A model generated the notes under the pieces. The model saw only the letters and a program-made list of their open reading frames with translations. It made no database searches and was not told where the DNA came from. Made by a program: the position numbers and the translations under genes. A DNA stretch of 22,776 nt from a virus: IMG/VR virus record IMGVR_UViG_3300046734_000109, positions 1 through 22,776 of that record. The stretch is one strand, 5' to 3'. Shown here piece by piece: positions 1-7,491 of the stretch. Each line of letters begins with the position of its first letter. Position 1 is the stretch's first letter.

Positions 1-71
1 CCGTCAGCAAAACCTTGAGCATCATCTTCTTGTTGTTGGAGAAGATTAAAAATTGTACGGTGTTCCACCAC
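1..71 (-). CDS. Start of the next virion gene (partial), possibly gp15-like
   Basis: A frame opens at GTG 71 (or GTG 68), with GGAG six nt upstream, inside the end of the core gene. It reads VVEHRTIFNLLQQQEDDAQG and runs off the window. In T7-like order the large internal core protein gp15 would follow. A competing ATG near position 23 in another frame gives a hydrophobic, less protein-like start. The product cannot be confirmed from so few residues. Confidence 0.5.
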   Translation of the reverse strand, partial: MVEHRTIFNLLQQQEDDAQGFAD

Positions 72-1509
72 CAAAATCTCCAAAATTTCCAAAGGGGTCA
101 ATATTGCCTGTAAGGTTTGGAGCGTTGGGATTAAACGAAGTACCGCCTCCGCCACCCGTAGGGCCGAAAAGATTTTGGATGTTTTGGACACCACCGCCAG
201 CGACAAACGAGGCAACCTGTGCACCAGCACTTAAAAGTTCATTTAATGGATCAATACGTGCACCTTTAGGTACTTGGCCTGGTTCTGTTTTAAGAGGTTT
301 AACAAACGTTCTTTCTGGTCCCAATTGTGGTTCAGGTAGTGTAGGTAGTGGTTCTGGGAAGATACTCATCTGGGCTTCAGCTTTTAAATCTTGACCTAAT
401 TTTTGTAGTTCAATTTGTTGGATGTTACGTTCAATTTGAGCAATCTGACTATCCATGTTAGCTTTCAATACTCTGTTATTAAATTCAGCTTCTTCGTTAG
501 CAAACTTAATAGCTTGATCAATTCTAGCAATATCAATGCCAACTTGTTTTGTTTGAAGACCTGCCGTAACTCTAGCAAATCTAGTTGCTTCATCAATTTT
601 ATTAATATTCAAATTAACACCAGTCTCTCTAACTGCTGAGTCAACATTTAGATTTAATAGTTGAATACCAGCACTACGTCTAGAACCTTTTAAAGAAGAT
701 TTTAATTGAGTTAACGTTCTAAATGATTCAGCTTGAGCAGATGCTATACTTTTAGCTGTTGATTTACCAGCCTGACCTAAAGCAGCTTGACCGGATGCTT
801 GTAATCCTTTAACAAATTCAGCTTCTTGTTGAAATAAATTAGAATTAGAAAGATTTTTTAGTTCAGTTTGAATACTTTCAGTTTGAATACGTCTATTACT
901 TTGTATACCAAATAAATTTGCTTGTTGTTGTAATTTATCAATACCTAGATTAGTAAGTTGATTTTCAAACCCTGTTTTAATAGTTTCTAGTCTGACTTCT
1001 TGTGTTTCTCTATTAAAACCTTGGTTAATTAATTCATTTTGAAGATCTGCATAAAGTGATTCACGTTGAAATGCTTGTTGTAATGCCACATCTTGTAAAG
1101 CAGCTTGTTGATCACCAATAGCTAATCCAAAAGCATCTTCGTTATAACCAAGTTGTGATTCATAAATACCAAGATCTTTTTCGTAACGTGCTAAAGATTG
1201 GGCGTATGAATAGTCTTGTATTTCTACATTGTAATCATACTGTTTTAATGCAGTTTCAAATTCAAACTCTCGTTGAGCATAATAATCATCCTTACCTGCT
1301 TCAAAAACTTCTTTTTCGTATTCATAAACATCTCTTGCTTGTTCGTTTAATTCTACTTGTTGAGCCCTTTCACTTTTTCGTCTTTCTTCATTTATCTGAC
1401 CAGAAAAAGCTGCGTTGTACAATTCGTCAAAAATTTTCATTTCAAGACCAGATGTTTCTAACTGCTCTTTAAGAAAACTTTCCTTAGGATTAAATTCAAT
1501 GTCAAACAT
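46..1509 (-). CDS. Internal virion (core) protein, gp14-like by position
   Basis: The 487-residue protein is mostly helical and Gln/Glu-rich. A coiled-coil N-terminal half has repeated Tyr-Glu segments (about 60-130). A central region GQAALGQAGKSTAKSIASAQ is followed by SRRSAGIQLLNLNV. A Pro-rich linker (about 383-415) leads to a Gly/Phe/Asn-rich tail ending TPYNF. T7-group phages keep the ejected core protein gp14 after tail tubular B, and the composition fits. It is longer than T7 gp14 (196 residues). The start has AGGAGG five nt upstream and overlaps the gp12 stop as TAATG. Confidence 0.65.
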   Translation of the reverse strand: MFDIEFNPKESFLKEQLETSGLEMKIFDELYNAAFSGQINEERRKSERAQQVELNEQARDVYEYEKEVFEAGKDDYYAQREFEFETALKQYDYNVEIQDYSYAQSLARYEKDLGIYESQLGYNEDAFGLAIGDQQAALQDVALQQAFQRESLYADLQNELINQGFNRETQEVRLETIKTGFENQLTNLGIDKLQQQANLFGIQSNRRIQTESIQTELKNLSNSNLFQQEAEFVKGLQASGQAALGQAGKSTAKSIASAQAESFRTLTQLKSSLKGSRRSAGIQLLNLNVDSAVRETGVNLNINKIDEATRFARVTAGLQTKQVGIDIARIDQAIKFANEEAEFNNRVLKANMDSQIAQIERNIQQIELQKLGQDLKAEAQMSIFPEPLPTLPEPQLGPERTFVKPLKTEPGQVPKGARIDPLNELLSAGAQVASFVAGGGVQNIQNLFGPTGGGGGTSFNPNAPNLTGNIDPFGNFGDFGGGTPYNF

Positions 1510-4073
1510 TAAGCCCTCCTATAATATCGAGGTGAATAGTTACCTTCCCACATCATCTCTACAAGAGATACAGGATATGGATAATCACTTGTCATTTTTA
1601 ATTCAAAGTTAGTGTTACGTTGATGGATAGGTACATTAAACTTATATTCAGGTTTTACAGGACTTGTACTAAATGCATAATCATCACTTAATGTTACCTC
1701 TTTAATTAAAGTCCATTGTTTAGAGCTACCTAATTTAGTTTCAAATACCAGTGGACCTGATCTACCAGTAGATATTTTAATTCTAGCAATAGTTAATATA
1801 GCACTAAAGTCAACAGAGTTGCCATCTCTTCGTCTAAAATAAAATGTAGGTAATTGTACTTCAAAGTGATAGTTATAGCCAATAATAATACTATCAGCTG
1901 CATCACTTAAATTTCCTACAGCTTCAAAATAGTTATAGTTTGTATTGGCTTCAATTTTAGGTGTTACTTCTACAAAAAAGCCTGCATCTTTATCAGGTTT
2001 ACCGATTAAAAGTGCACCTTTTTTATTTTTGATAGGTTTATAAGGTGTGTAGATTTTAGTTACATTGTCAGTTGGGATATAAACAACTTTATCGATAATT
2101 CCATCAGGAGATTTTGGGAGTGAAAACAAATCAAGACATGGATTACCTGTTACAACAAACTCATTATTAGAATCGAGTACAACAGAAACATCCCCTGTAG
2201 GTAACTCATTAACTGTAATTGAGTTTAACAAATACGCATCTTCTTGTTGTGTTACAACTACAATGTCATCGTTTAAAACGTAAGCATCTTGAATAGTACC
2301 TGTTAATTCCCATTTTGTCCAAGCTTGGAATAGATCTTTTTCACCATCATTATAATAACTATACATATAGATATAAGACGATTGTCTATCTATAAGAATA
2401 ATGAAAGAGTTTTGTGGACTAGAAACTAATCTATCAACAGTTTCAGGGATCCATTCAAGAACAACTTTACTGATGTCTACAACAATAGGTGGTTGTTCTA
2501 CATCTCGTAACTGCATACTAAATACTTTAGCATAATCAGGTACTTTGTTAACAAAACCTACAGTAGTCCCAATATCTACAGGAGATATATTACTATCCAT
2601 TTCATAGTTAGATACTGTACGGATAATAGAAGACGTAGGTGTCAATGTATTTGCATCAGTAGCAGATAAAATAAACTGCTGTCGATCACCAAATAACAAA
2701 AGACCTTGAGCTGTAGGTAAGACATCAAATAACGTAACAGGTCTTGTACTAGATACATTTAAATCAATAGGATCTGAAGCAATTTGTGTTAAAGCTGATT
2801 TAACAAAGAAGTTAAAAGGTTCATTAGCTACACTTAAGATTACATTATCTTCTGATAACAAACCAAATCTGTTGTTATAAAAAAATGTAGCCTTGATTGT
2901 TTTACCTATAAAGGAAGGTGCTGGACTTGTAATGTCATCACCAACTAGCCTACTTACAAAAGGTATAGGTTCAAATGTAAATTGATCTACACCATTAACT
3001 GTATTATTAAATACAAACCTATGTGGCATTGTGGATGCATCTAGTCCAGGTGAACCATCTCTAGCAATTGTTTCAAGCCAATAACCTTTACCACGTATTC
3101 CATCATAAGCTACATATTTAACATAGTAATCATCACTATCACTATTAGTATTTAAGATGCGTACGTTATGACCATCAAAAGATTCAGCAGGTAGTTCAGT
3201 TACATCATTAACTTGATCTAAAAATGCTTCTAAAGACTCATTATTAAAACCACCTCTAGCATCAATACTAAATGCTAAGGGAGTACCAGTAACTGCACTG
3301 TAATCAGTTTTAACTGTATTAGTACCAGTACCACGTTTGATGACAATACTGTTGTTATAACCTTCTAAATACCAAATACCATCAAAATTTGTATTACCTG
3401 CTGTATGTTCTGCTTCAATAGTATCTTTAATAGCATCAATTAAATGATGGTTAGTATTAACATTAGAAGCATCATACAACAACATATCATTAAATGTTGT
3501 ATTTGTTTGTGCTGCTACTTCTGCTACTACATCGTCTGTATTGTTAGCAGCAGCAGCAGGGAAGGTTACAGTATAATTGTAGCCATCAACAAGTGAAACT
3601 AATTTTAAAGTACCTACTGAATTAGCAAAAAAAGTACCAGCTGGTAGCATTGCTGTAACTTTAGTTTTGTTTGTAATGATTGTTGTATCTTGAATACTAC
3701 GGAAATGAAAATCATCTGAAGTATTAGCGTTTGTTAAATACGAACCACCATTGTTTGTAACATTACATGCTTTACCTGTTTCTGCATTCCAAGCATAAAT
3801 ATTAGAACCTTTAATAGCAGCTACATAAGAAGTGGTTTGACTGCGATCCAGAAAAAACCATACAGCATCTTCTAAAGCAGCTTTATCATAAGCATTGTCG
3901 TCTGTATCTTTTAAGTGATCAATAAATTTCATACCAGGTCTTTTTAGTAGACCATAGGTAGGGTCAGGATAACCATTAATACATTCTGATACCTGACCAG
4001 CTAGTTTTTTGTCATCGTTTTGTTTAGAGACACCACCTAGAAAATTAGGTGATAGTTGGGTTACTACTGGCAT
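1509..4073 (-). CDS. Tail tubular protein B (T7 gp12-like nozzle protein)
   Basis: The 854-residue protein (T7 gp12 has 794) forms the tail nozzle. It begins PVVTQLSPNFLGGVSKQND with YGLLKRPGMKFI, like the T7 start with KGGISQQP and LQKRP. It shares TMPHRFV, PSFIGKTIKATFFYNNRFGLLSEDNVILS and SSTRPVTLFDVLPTAQGLLLFGDRQQFILS-type segments, and ends MMWEGNYSPRYYRRA like the T7 WEGNY end. It is coupled by TAATG at both ends to the adaptor and core genes. Confidence 0.95.
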   Translation of the reverse strand: MPVVTQLSPNFLGGVSKQNDDKKLAGQVSECINGYPDPTYGLLKRPGMKFIDHLKDTDDNAYDKAALEDAVWFFLDRSQTTSYVAAIKGSNIYAWNAETGKACNVTNNGGSYLTNANTSDDFHFRSIQDTTIITNKTKVTAMLPAGTFFANSVGTLKLVSLVDGYNYTVTFPAAAANNTDDVVAEVAAQTNTTFNDMLLYDASNVNTNHHLIDAIKDTIEAEHTAGNTNFDGIWYLEGYNNSIVIKRGTGTNTVKTDYSAVTGTPLAFSIDARGGFNNESLEAFLDQVNDVTELPAESFDGHNVRILNTNSDSDDYYVKYVAYDGIRGKGYWLETIARDGSPGLDASTMPHRFVFNNTVNGVDQFTFEPIPFVSRLVGDDITSPAPSFIGKTIKATFFYNNRFGLLSEDNVILSVANEPFNFFVKSALTQIASDPIDLNVSSTRPVTLFDVLPTAQGLLLFGDRQQFILSATDANTLTPTSSIIRTVSNYEMDSNISPVDIGTTVGFVNKVPDYAKVFSMQLRDVEQPPIVVDISKVVLEWIPETVDRLVSSPQNSFIILIDRQSSYIYMYSYYNDGEKDLFQAWTKWELTGTIQDAYVLNDDIVVVTQQEDAYLLNSITVNELPTGDVSVVLDSNNEFVVTGNPCLDLFSLPKSPDGIIDKVVYIPTDNVTKIYTPYKPIKNKKGALLIGKPDKDAGFFVEVTPKIEANTNYNYFEAVGNLSDAADSIIIGYNYHFEVQLPTFYFRRRDGNSVDFSAILTIARIKISTGRSGPLVFETKLGSSKQWTLIKEVTLSDDYAFSTSPVKPEYKFNVPIHQRNTNFELKMTSDYPYPVSLVEMMWEGNYSPRYYRRA

Positions 4074-4960
4074 TAGCGATACAGTGCGTTAAATGGTTTG
4101 TAACTACGGTAATAATTACCGCCTTGTGGTTGACCAAAGAATGTATGGTCACCTTGATTACATTCGTATTCGAGAGCCATTGCTCTTGTATACGCTTCTT
4201 TTTGTGATAGCACTTGGAATTGCTGTCCATCACCAATCACTCTACTAGAGAATATAGAAGATGCTCTAGCTACAATATAAGCTTGAATAGGTTGTGGTAG
4301 ATACTCATAATTCCATTCCCATAGTACATCAATGTAAAGAGTTTCATCTTCCCATTCATCTGTATGGTGCATAGTATCATAGAGATAACCTCCACGATTA
4401 ACACTATTTCTTCCTAAGTTAGCTACATAATCTTGACTAAGATCATATTGAATAGCATTATTAGGAATAACTACTTTCTTTGTAGTTGCATCTGGTGTTA
4501 CTTCTAGATTTAATTCTTTATTAAATGTCCAGCCTTCAGACTGAACTTCACGTGATACTTCTTTTAAAGTATTAAAAGCAATCGCAACTTCCGGGTTAGT
4601 TTGAGTTTCTACTTTATAAGAAACAACTGATTTTAGGATTGATATATTACCTGTTGATGAATGTGAAATATTAACAGTGTAATTATATGTTTGTGGGTTT
4701 GATGCTGGAACAGCTACACCTGTTGTAGAAACAGCTGTGTTAGGGATAATACCAGTACCACTTAAATAAGTACCTACAGGTATGTCTGCTTCTTCAGTAG
4801 TTAATGTAGTACCAGAAATACTACCAATAAAAGCAATGAGTGGTTCAAGAACAAAAGTTGTTTCAGTTGTTAGAGTATTCACGGGAGCCTGACCAACTGA
4901 CGCCAGGATCTGATTAACAGCTTGTAGCTCAGTATTGGAGCCAGTAGTAGGAAAAGGCAT
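4073..4960 (-). CDS. Tail tubular protein A (T7 gp11-like) with an inserted domain
   Basis: This adaptor protein links portal and nozzle. The ends match T7 gp11: ELQAVNQILASVGQAPVNTL at 11-30, NTLKEVSREVQSEGWTFN from 130, VNRGGYLYDT, and ARASSIFSSRVIGD. The length is 295 residues against 196 in T7. The difference is mostly an extra Thr/Gly/Ser-rich beta segment at about 36-114 (GSISGTTLTT, VGTYLSGTGIIPNTAV, YNYTVNISHSSTGNISI). This segment resembles a module often seen in phage structural proteins, likely exposed on the particle. The stop overlaps the next start as TAATG. Confidence 0.9.
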   Translation of the reverse strand: MPFPTTGSNTELQAVNQILASVGQAPVNTLTTETTFVLEPLIAFIGSISGTTLTTEEADIPVGTYLSGTGIIPNTAVSTTGVAVPASNPQTYNYTVNISHSSTGNISILKSVVSYKVETQTNPEVAIAFNTLKEVSREVQSEGWTFNKELNLEVTPDATTKKVVIPNNAIQYDLSQDYVANLGRNSVNRGGYLYDTMHHTDEWEDETLYIDVLWEWNYEYLPQPIQAYIVARASSIFSSRVIGDGQQFQVLSQKEAYTRAMALEYECNQGDHTFFGQPQGGNYYRSYKPFNALYR

Positions 4961-4995
4961 AATTTGATAATGAGTATTATTCTCAATAAATAATT

Positions 4996-5024
4996 AAAAA
5001 AAAGGAGTCCCCGAAGAGACTCCC
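4996..5024 (-). terminator. Strong intrinsic terminator after the capsid gene
   Basis: On the transcript an 8-bp stem (GGAGTCTC with GGGACTCC, one G-T pair) closes a TTCG tetraloop and is followed by eight T. The stem spans 5004-5023 and the T run 4996-5003. It begins about 15 nt after the capsid stop. It should reduce transcription into the tail genes, as the T7 late terminator after gene 10 does. Confidence 0.88.
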
Positions 5025-5037
5025 GATATAAGATAAA

Positions 5038-6174
5038 TTAGAATCCGGCAGGCTTGGTAGCAGTGCCAGCAAACAGTTCAACAGCAGCAGCTGGATTCAG
5101 GTAATCAGCACCCATAGCCAAACGGCCAAGGATTACATCACCCTGATAGATAACAGAAACGTCACCACTGGTCACTTGGACCTGAGGAGCGATCGCTTCA
5201 ACACAACCAGCAGCTTCACGCTGGAAGATCAAACCACAGCTATTAGCAAATTCGGTTTCTTCACCGTACTCATTGTTGATACCGGCAACATCGTTGGCAG
5301 CATCTTCAACAGCTTCGGATACAAACGAACCAGTGTTACCAGGATCGGTAACGCCAGGGTTAGTAGCGGAACCAGTACCGTACTTAGTACCATACTGAGA
5401 GAAGAAAGGAATATTCATGGACTTGTAGATCTTAATACCAGCAATCTCTACAATACCGTCACCGCTTTGCAGTGCAGTACCTTGTACATCGCGATTAATA
5501 AGACCATTAGAACCAGCAGCTTGGATCAGTGCATAGTACTGACGGGGGTTAAGAACACCCACACGCCCATCCTGACTGACTCCTTTTTCGTCAAGTGCAG
5601 AGGCAGCATCATAGAATGCATTTACCAAAGCACTAGAAGAATAAGCATCAGAAGCATTAGCAGTAGTACCAACACGAACCTGAGTACCACCGGGCTCAAC
5701 ATAGCCACTAGCAGTAATAGGAGATGCAGCACGTGCACCACGAGTGATAGCACGGAAGATCAAACGATCATACTTTTCTGCAAGAGCATAACCGATCTTA
5801 CGGCTAATCTCAGAGCGCAGATCATAATGAGAAAGAGTCTCATCAAGGTCATAGACAAAAGCTGAACTGATCAGCAAGTCATCAACCGTGATGGTCTTCT
5901 CAGCCACAGGAGGTGCATTGTTGCTATCACCCAAAATGCTATTTCCAGGCGTATGGAACTCACTTTTTGTGCGCCCAGTGTAAATAAATTGTAAAGATTT
6001 GCCGTTCTTAAGTGTACGCTTCATCACAAGATCGCGAGCGATCGTATTACGTTGGAAGCCTTTGAACATTTCTCCACTAAACAGTTTCAGATAGAGAGCG
6101 CGGGTATCACCCGCCAAGTTAGACTGACCCAGCTGAGTAAGCTGAGCGGGGTTAACAGAAGATTGAAAAGACAT
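5038..6174 (-). CDS. Major capsid protein (T7 gp10-like)
   Basis: The 378-residue protein (T7 gp10A has 345) shows the HK97-fold capsid pattern of the T7 group: DTRALYLKLFSGEMFKGFQR near the N-terminus, GKSLQFIYTGRT, KTITVDDLLISSAFVYDLDE, HYDLRSEISRKIGYALAEKYD, and a Gly/Asn-rich loop near 270-285. It forms the icosahedral shell. Its codons end in C or G more often than those of its neighbours, as expected for a highly expressed gene. It stands in its own unit: a 350-nt leader precedes it and a strong terminator follows. One complete cyanobacterial HIP1 octamer (GCGATCGC, 5189-5196) lies inside. Confidence 0.96.
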   Translation of the reverse strand: MSFQSSVNPAQLTQLGQSNLAGDTRALYLKLFSGEMFKGFQRNTIARDLVMKRTLKNGKSLQFIYTGRTKSEFHTPGNSILGDSNNAPPVAEKTITVDDLLISSAFVYDLDETLSHYDLRSEISRKIGYALAEKYDRLIFRAITRGARAASPITASGYVEPGGTQVRVGTTANASDAYSSSALVNAFYDAASALDEKGVSQDGRVGVLNPRQYYALIQAAGSNGLINRDVQGTALQSGDGIVEIAGIKIYKSMNIPFFSQYGTKYGTGSATNPGVTDPGNTGSFVSEAVEDAANDVAGINNEYGEETEFANSCGLIFQREAAGCVEAIAPQVQVTSGDVSVIYQGDVILGRLAMGADYLNPAAAVELFAGTATKPAGF

Positions 6175-6205
6175 TTTAAATAATAAATAATAAAGATATA
6201 GCTTT

Positions 6206-6221
6206 CACCAAACGTTTGATG
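6206..6221. repeat. 16-nt inverted repeat in the capsid leader
   Basis: CACCAAACGTTTGATG is a near-perfect inverted repeat (one G-T pair on the transcript). It is followed by an A/T-rich stretch with repeated TTTATTA up to the capsid ATG at 6174. It may be a protein-binding site or an RNA stability hairpin for the abundant capsid message. No Shine-Dalgarno sequence precedes the capsid start. Confidence 0.45.
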
Positions 6222-6226
6222 TTTTT

Positions 6227-6262
6227 AAAAAAAATTTGTGGTCTATCCCACCGTCTAGACGG
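6227..6262 (-). terminator. Palindrome and possible weak terminator before the capsid gene
   Basis: A perfect 12-nt palindrome, CCGTCTAGACGG (6251-6262), adjoins a 4-bp hairpin (GTGG 6238-6241 with CCAC 6248-6251). On the transcript three A and then eight T follow. The stem is short for an intrinsic terminator, so pausing or RNase processing is as likely. Confidence 0.3.
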
Positions 6263-6294
6263 CAAAGGGTGTCCTCGTAAGGGCCAATGCCAAT

Positions 6295-6336
6295 AGTGAA
6301 GAGGGGAATTGCACCCCTCATTAGATCTATCTCACT
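6295..6336 (-). other. tRNA T-arm-like fold
   Basis: GAGGGG (6301-6306) pairs with CCCCTC (6314-6319) around a 7-nt loop that reads TGCAATT on the transcript, close to the T-loop consensus TTCRANY. An outer stem, AGTGA (6295-6299) with TCACT (6332-6336), encloses it like an acceptor stem. No D-arm or anticodon arm is present. It could be a tRNA remnant or mimic, an RNA-processing site or a weak terminator. It follows the stop of the 15-codon ORF. Confidence 0.4.
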
Positions 6337-6379
6337 TGGTGTATTTTACACCGCGATAGCAATAAGTTTTGCCTTGCAT
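6332..6379 (-). CDS. 15-residue YRGV micropeptide ORF
   Basis: The ATG at 6379 is preceded by AGAGG at suitable spacing and encodes MQGKTYCYRGVKYTK then TGA. The YRGVxY core resembles the start of small cyanobacterial DUF4278-type proteins, as I recall. Codons 10-14 (GGTGTAAAATACACC) also form a perfect hairpin. It lies alone in the gap between the outer-membrane-like gene and the capsid gene, immediately after the structured leader. Its shortness makes chance possible; the ribosome-binding site and motif argue for translation. Confidence 0.45.
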   Translation of the reverse strand: MQGKTYCYRGVKYTK

Positions 6380-6389
6380 AGTAACCTCT

Positions 6390-6463
6390 CTAGAAGCCTC
6401 CACAAGCCCCGTTCCATGCTTATGGTGTCATGCGTCCCGAAGGATGAACGGACGTGCTTCTAG
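6390..6463 (-). promoter_or_regulatory. Structured RNA leader with nested and competing stems
   Basis: Outer stem: CTAGAAGC (6390-6397) pairs with GCTTCTAG (6456-6463). Inner stem: CCGTTC (6409-6414) pairs with GAACGG (6446-6451). A third stem, CGTCC (6433-6437) with GGACG (6450-6454), shares bases with the inner stem, so the two cannot coexist. A CATG/CATG pairing and a TTCG tetraloop lie inside. On the transcript it ends directly before AGAGG and the 15-codon ORF. It may be a riboregulator, an RNA-processing signal or a stable 5' end. It resembles in style the known cyanophage leader RNAs, but no identity is claimed. Confidence 0.5.
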
Positions 6464-6524
6464 CCGCTCACAGGTGCCTTAGAAGTAGCAAGGTCAAGGG
6501 GGGAAGTTATATGCGTTTTAGCTA

Positions 6525-6896
6525 TTAAAATTTGTACTTAACTCCTGCTTTAACAGTTGTTCCGATAGGCTCCCCTAGATCCATACCACCGCTAGTCAAG
6601 AATTTAAATTCACTATAAGCACCAAGACGCTCACTAAGTTGTGTCTTAATACCTACTTTACCAGAGGCTTCAGTAGTTGTTGCTTTACCGTCAGGCATTA
6701 CAAAAGCAGGTCCACCTTGGATATAATATTTTGTTGATTCACTGAATTCTCCTTCATAACCAACATCATTACGCAACACTGTTTTATTAAAATCTACACC
6801 AGTAGACTTAGACTCACTTTCAATATTTACGTAAGGACCAGCCATTACAGGAGTAGCAGCAATCAGGGTTGCAGGGAGGATAGCAAGAATTTTCAT
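6525..6896 (-). CDS. Secreted small beta-barrel-like outer-membrane protein
   Basis: The 123-residue protein starts with a clear signal peptide, MKILAILPATLIAATPVMAG, with predicted cleavage after A19. The mature part is made of alternating beta strands (YVNIES, DVGYEGEF, KYYIQGGPAFVM, GKVGIKTQL, LGAYSEFKFL) and ends VKAGVKYKF, with the terminal Phe typical of outer-membrane proteins. About 100 residues would give a barrel of up to eight strands. A role in envelope modification, superinfection exclusion or lysis is possible but unproven. The ATGA overlap couples it to the lysin gene. Confidence 0.7.
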   Translation of the reverse strand: MKILAILPATLIAATPVMAGPYVNIESESKSTGVDFNKTVLRNDVGYEGEFSESTKYYIQGGPAFVMPDGKATTTEASGKVGIKTQLSERLGAYSEFKFLTSGGMDLGEPIGTTVKAGVKYKF

Positions 6897-7345
6897 TGTA
6901 ATTTATTTAAAAAAGAATAAGTGTATTTTGTACGGTTACCATGAATACCCCAGCCTAACCAGTAGTAAGCAGCATTCATATAATAACGTACTGTTTGATG
7001 ATTAGTTTGAAAAGCATAGAGATCTTTTCTAAACCTCATCTCATTAATCATGTAATCAGTTTGACATTGAAGACCACTAGGATCTTCGTTACGTTTAGTA
7101 CAATGGTTACCAAGACCAATGTAACGATGTTTAGATGTCCATTGAATTAAACCATAACCACCACGAAGGCAGCGATCGTAAGGAACGATAGCACCACCCT
7201 CGCATACGTTAGGTTTAAAATTAGACTCTTGTTGGATGTTACCCAGAATGACTGCTAGTGCTGTACGGTCTTTCACACCAGCAGAAGCCTGTAGTTGTTC
7301 TAGAACGTACTGCTGAGGTGCAGTACATTGTGGGCATTCAATCAT
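6893..7345 (-). CDS. Lysozyme-like peptidoglycan hydrolase (putative endolysin)
   Basis: The 150-residue protein contains LAVILGNIQQESNFKPN with a likely catalytic Glu at 40, followed by RGGYGLIQWTSKHRYIGL. This is the phage tail-lysozyme/endolysin type of fold. Six Cys residues, including CPQC near the N-terminus, may form bonds or bind a metal. There is no signal peptide, so export would need a holin, which is not recognised in the window. It could instead act in the virion during entry. The start is coupled by ATGA to the gene before. Confidence 0.8.
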   Translation of the reverse strand: MIECPQCTAPQQYVLEQLQASAGVKDRTALAVILGNIQQESNFKPNVCEGGAIVPYDRCLRGGYGLIQWTSKHRYIGLGNHCTKRNEDPSGLQCQTDYMINEMRFRKDLYAFQTNHQTVRYYMNAAYYWLGWGIHGNRTKYTYSFLNKLQ

Positions 7346-7491
7346 TTTTTCTTAGCAGTTTTAGCAGCTCGTTTAAAGTTGGCAGCAGTAGGAGCACCTT
7401 TGCTTCCTGGCTTACGCATCTTTTCACCTGAGCCTTTTGCGATACGCTCTTTCTTTGCGTGGATGTTAGCGTAGAGACCTTTTTTAGCCAT
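7342..7491 (-). CDS. Small basic protein, 49 residues
   Basis: It begins MAKKGLYANIHAKKERIAKG and continues SGEKMRKPGSKGAPTAANF to a lysine-rich end. This GLYANIHAK...MRKPGSKGAPT pattern is common among phage and bacterial small proteins of unknown function. It is coupled at both ends: TAATG with the gene before and ATGA with the lysin after. It may bind nucleic acid or be packaged, by composition only. Confidence 0.75.
   Translation of the reverse strand: MAKKGLYANIHAKKERIAKGSGEKMRKPGSKGAPTAANFKRAAKTAKKK

Noticed and set aside
53-394. Plus-strand Pro-rich ORF at the left end
   Set aside because: It is the antisense shadow of the Gly-rich tail of the core protein, since Gly codons read as Pro on the other strand.
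5189-5196. HIP1 octamer GCGATCGC as a functional site
   Set aside because: Only one complete copy was noticed, along with a few partial ones. It is mild support for a cyanobacterial host but not a feature on its own.
5176-5865. 229-codon plus-strand ORF opposite the capsid gene
   Set aside because: It is antisense to a clearly recognised capsid gene, its product is Ser/Thr/Ile-rich with no known motif, and it has no ribosome-binding site. It reflects the codon bias of the capsid gene.
6265-6295. Syn5-type phage promoter in the capsid leader
   Set aside because: The tandem ATTGGC and CCCTTACG recall the known Syn5 RNA polymerase promoter only loosely. The match is too poor to call.
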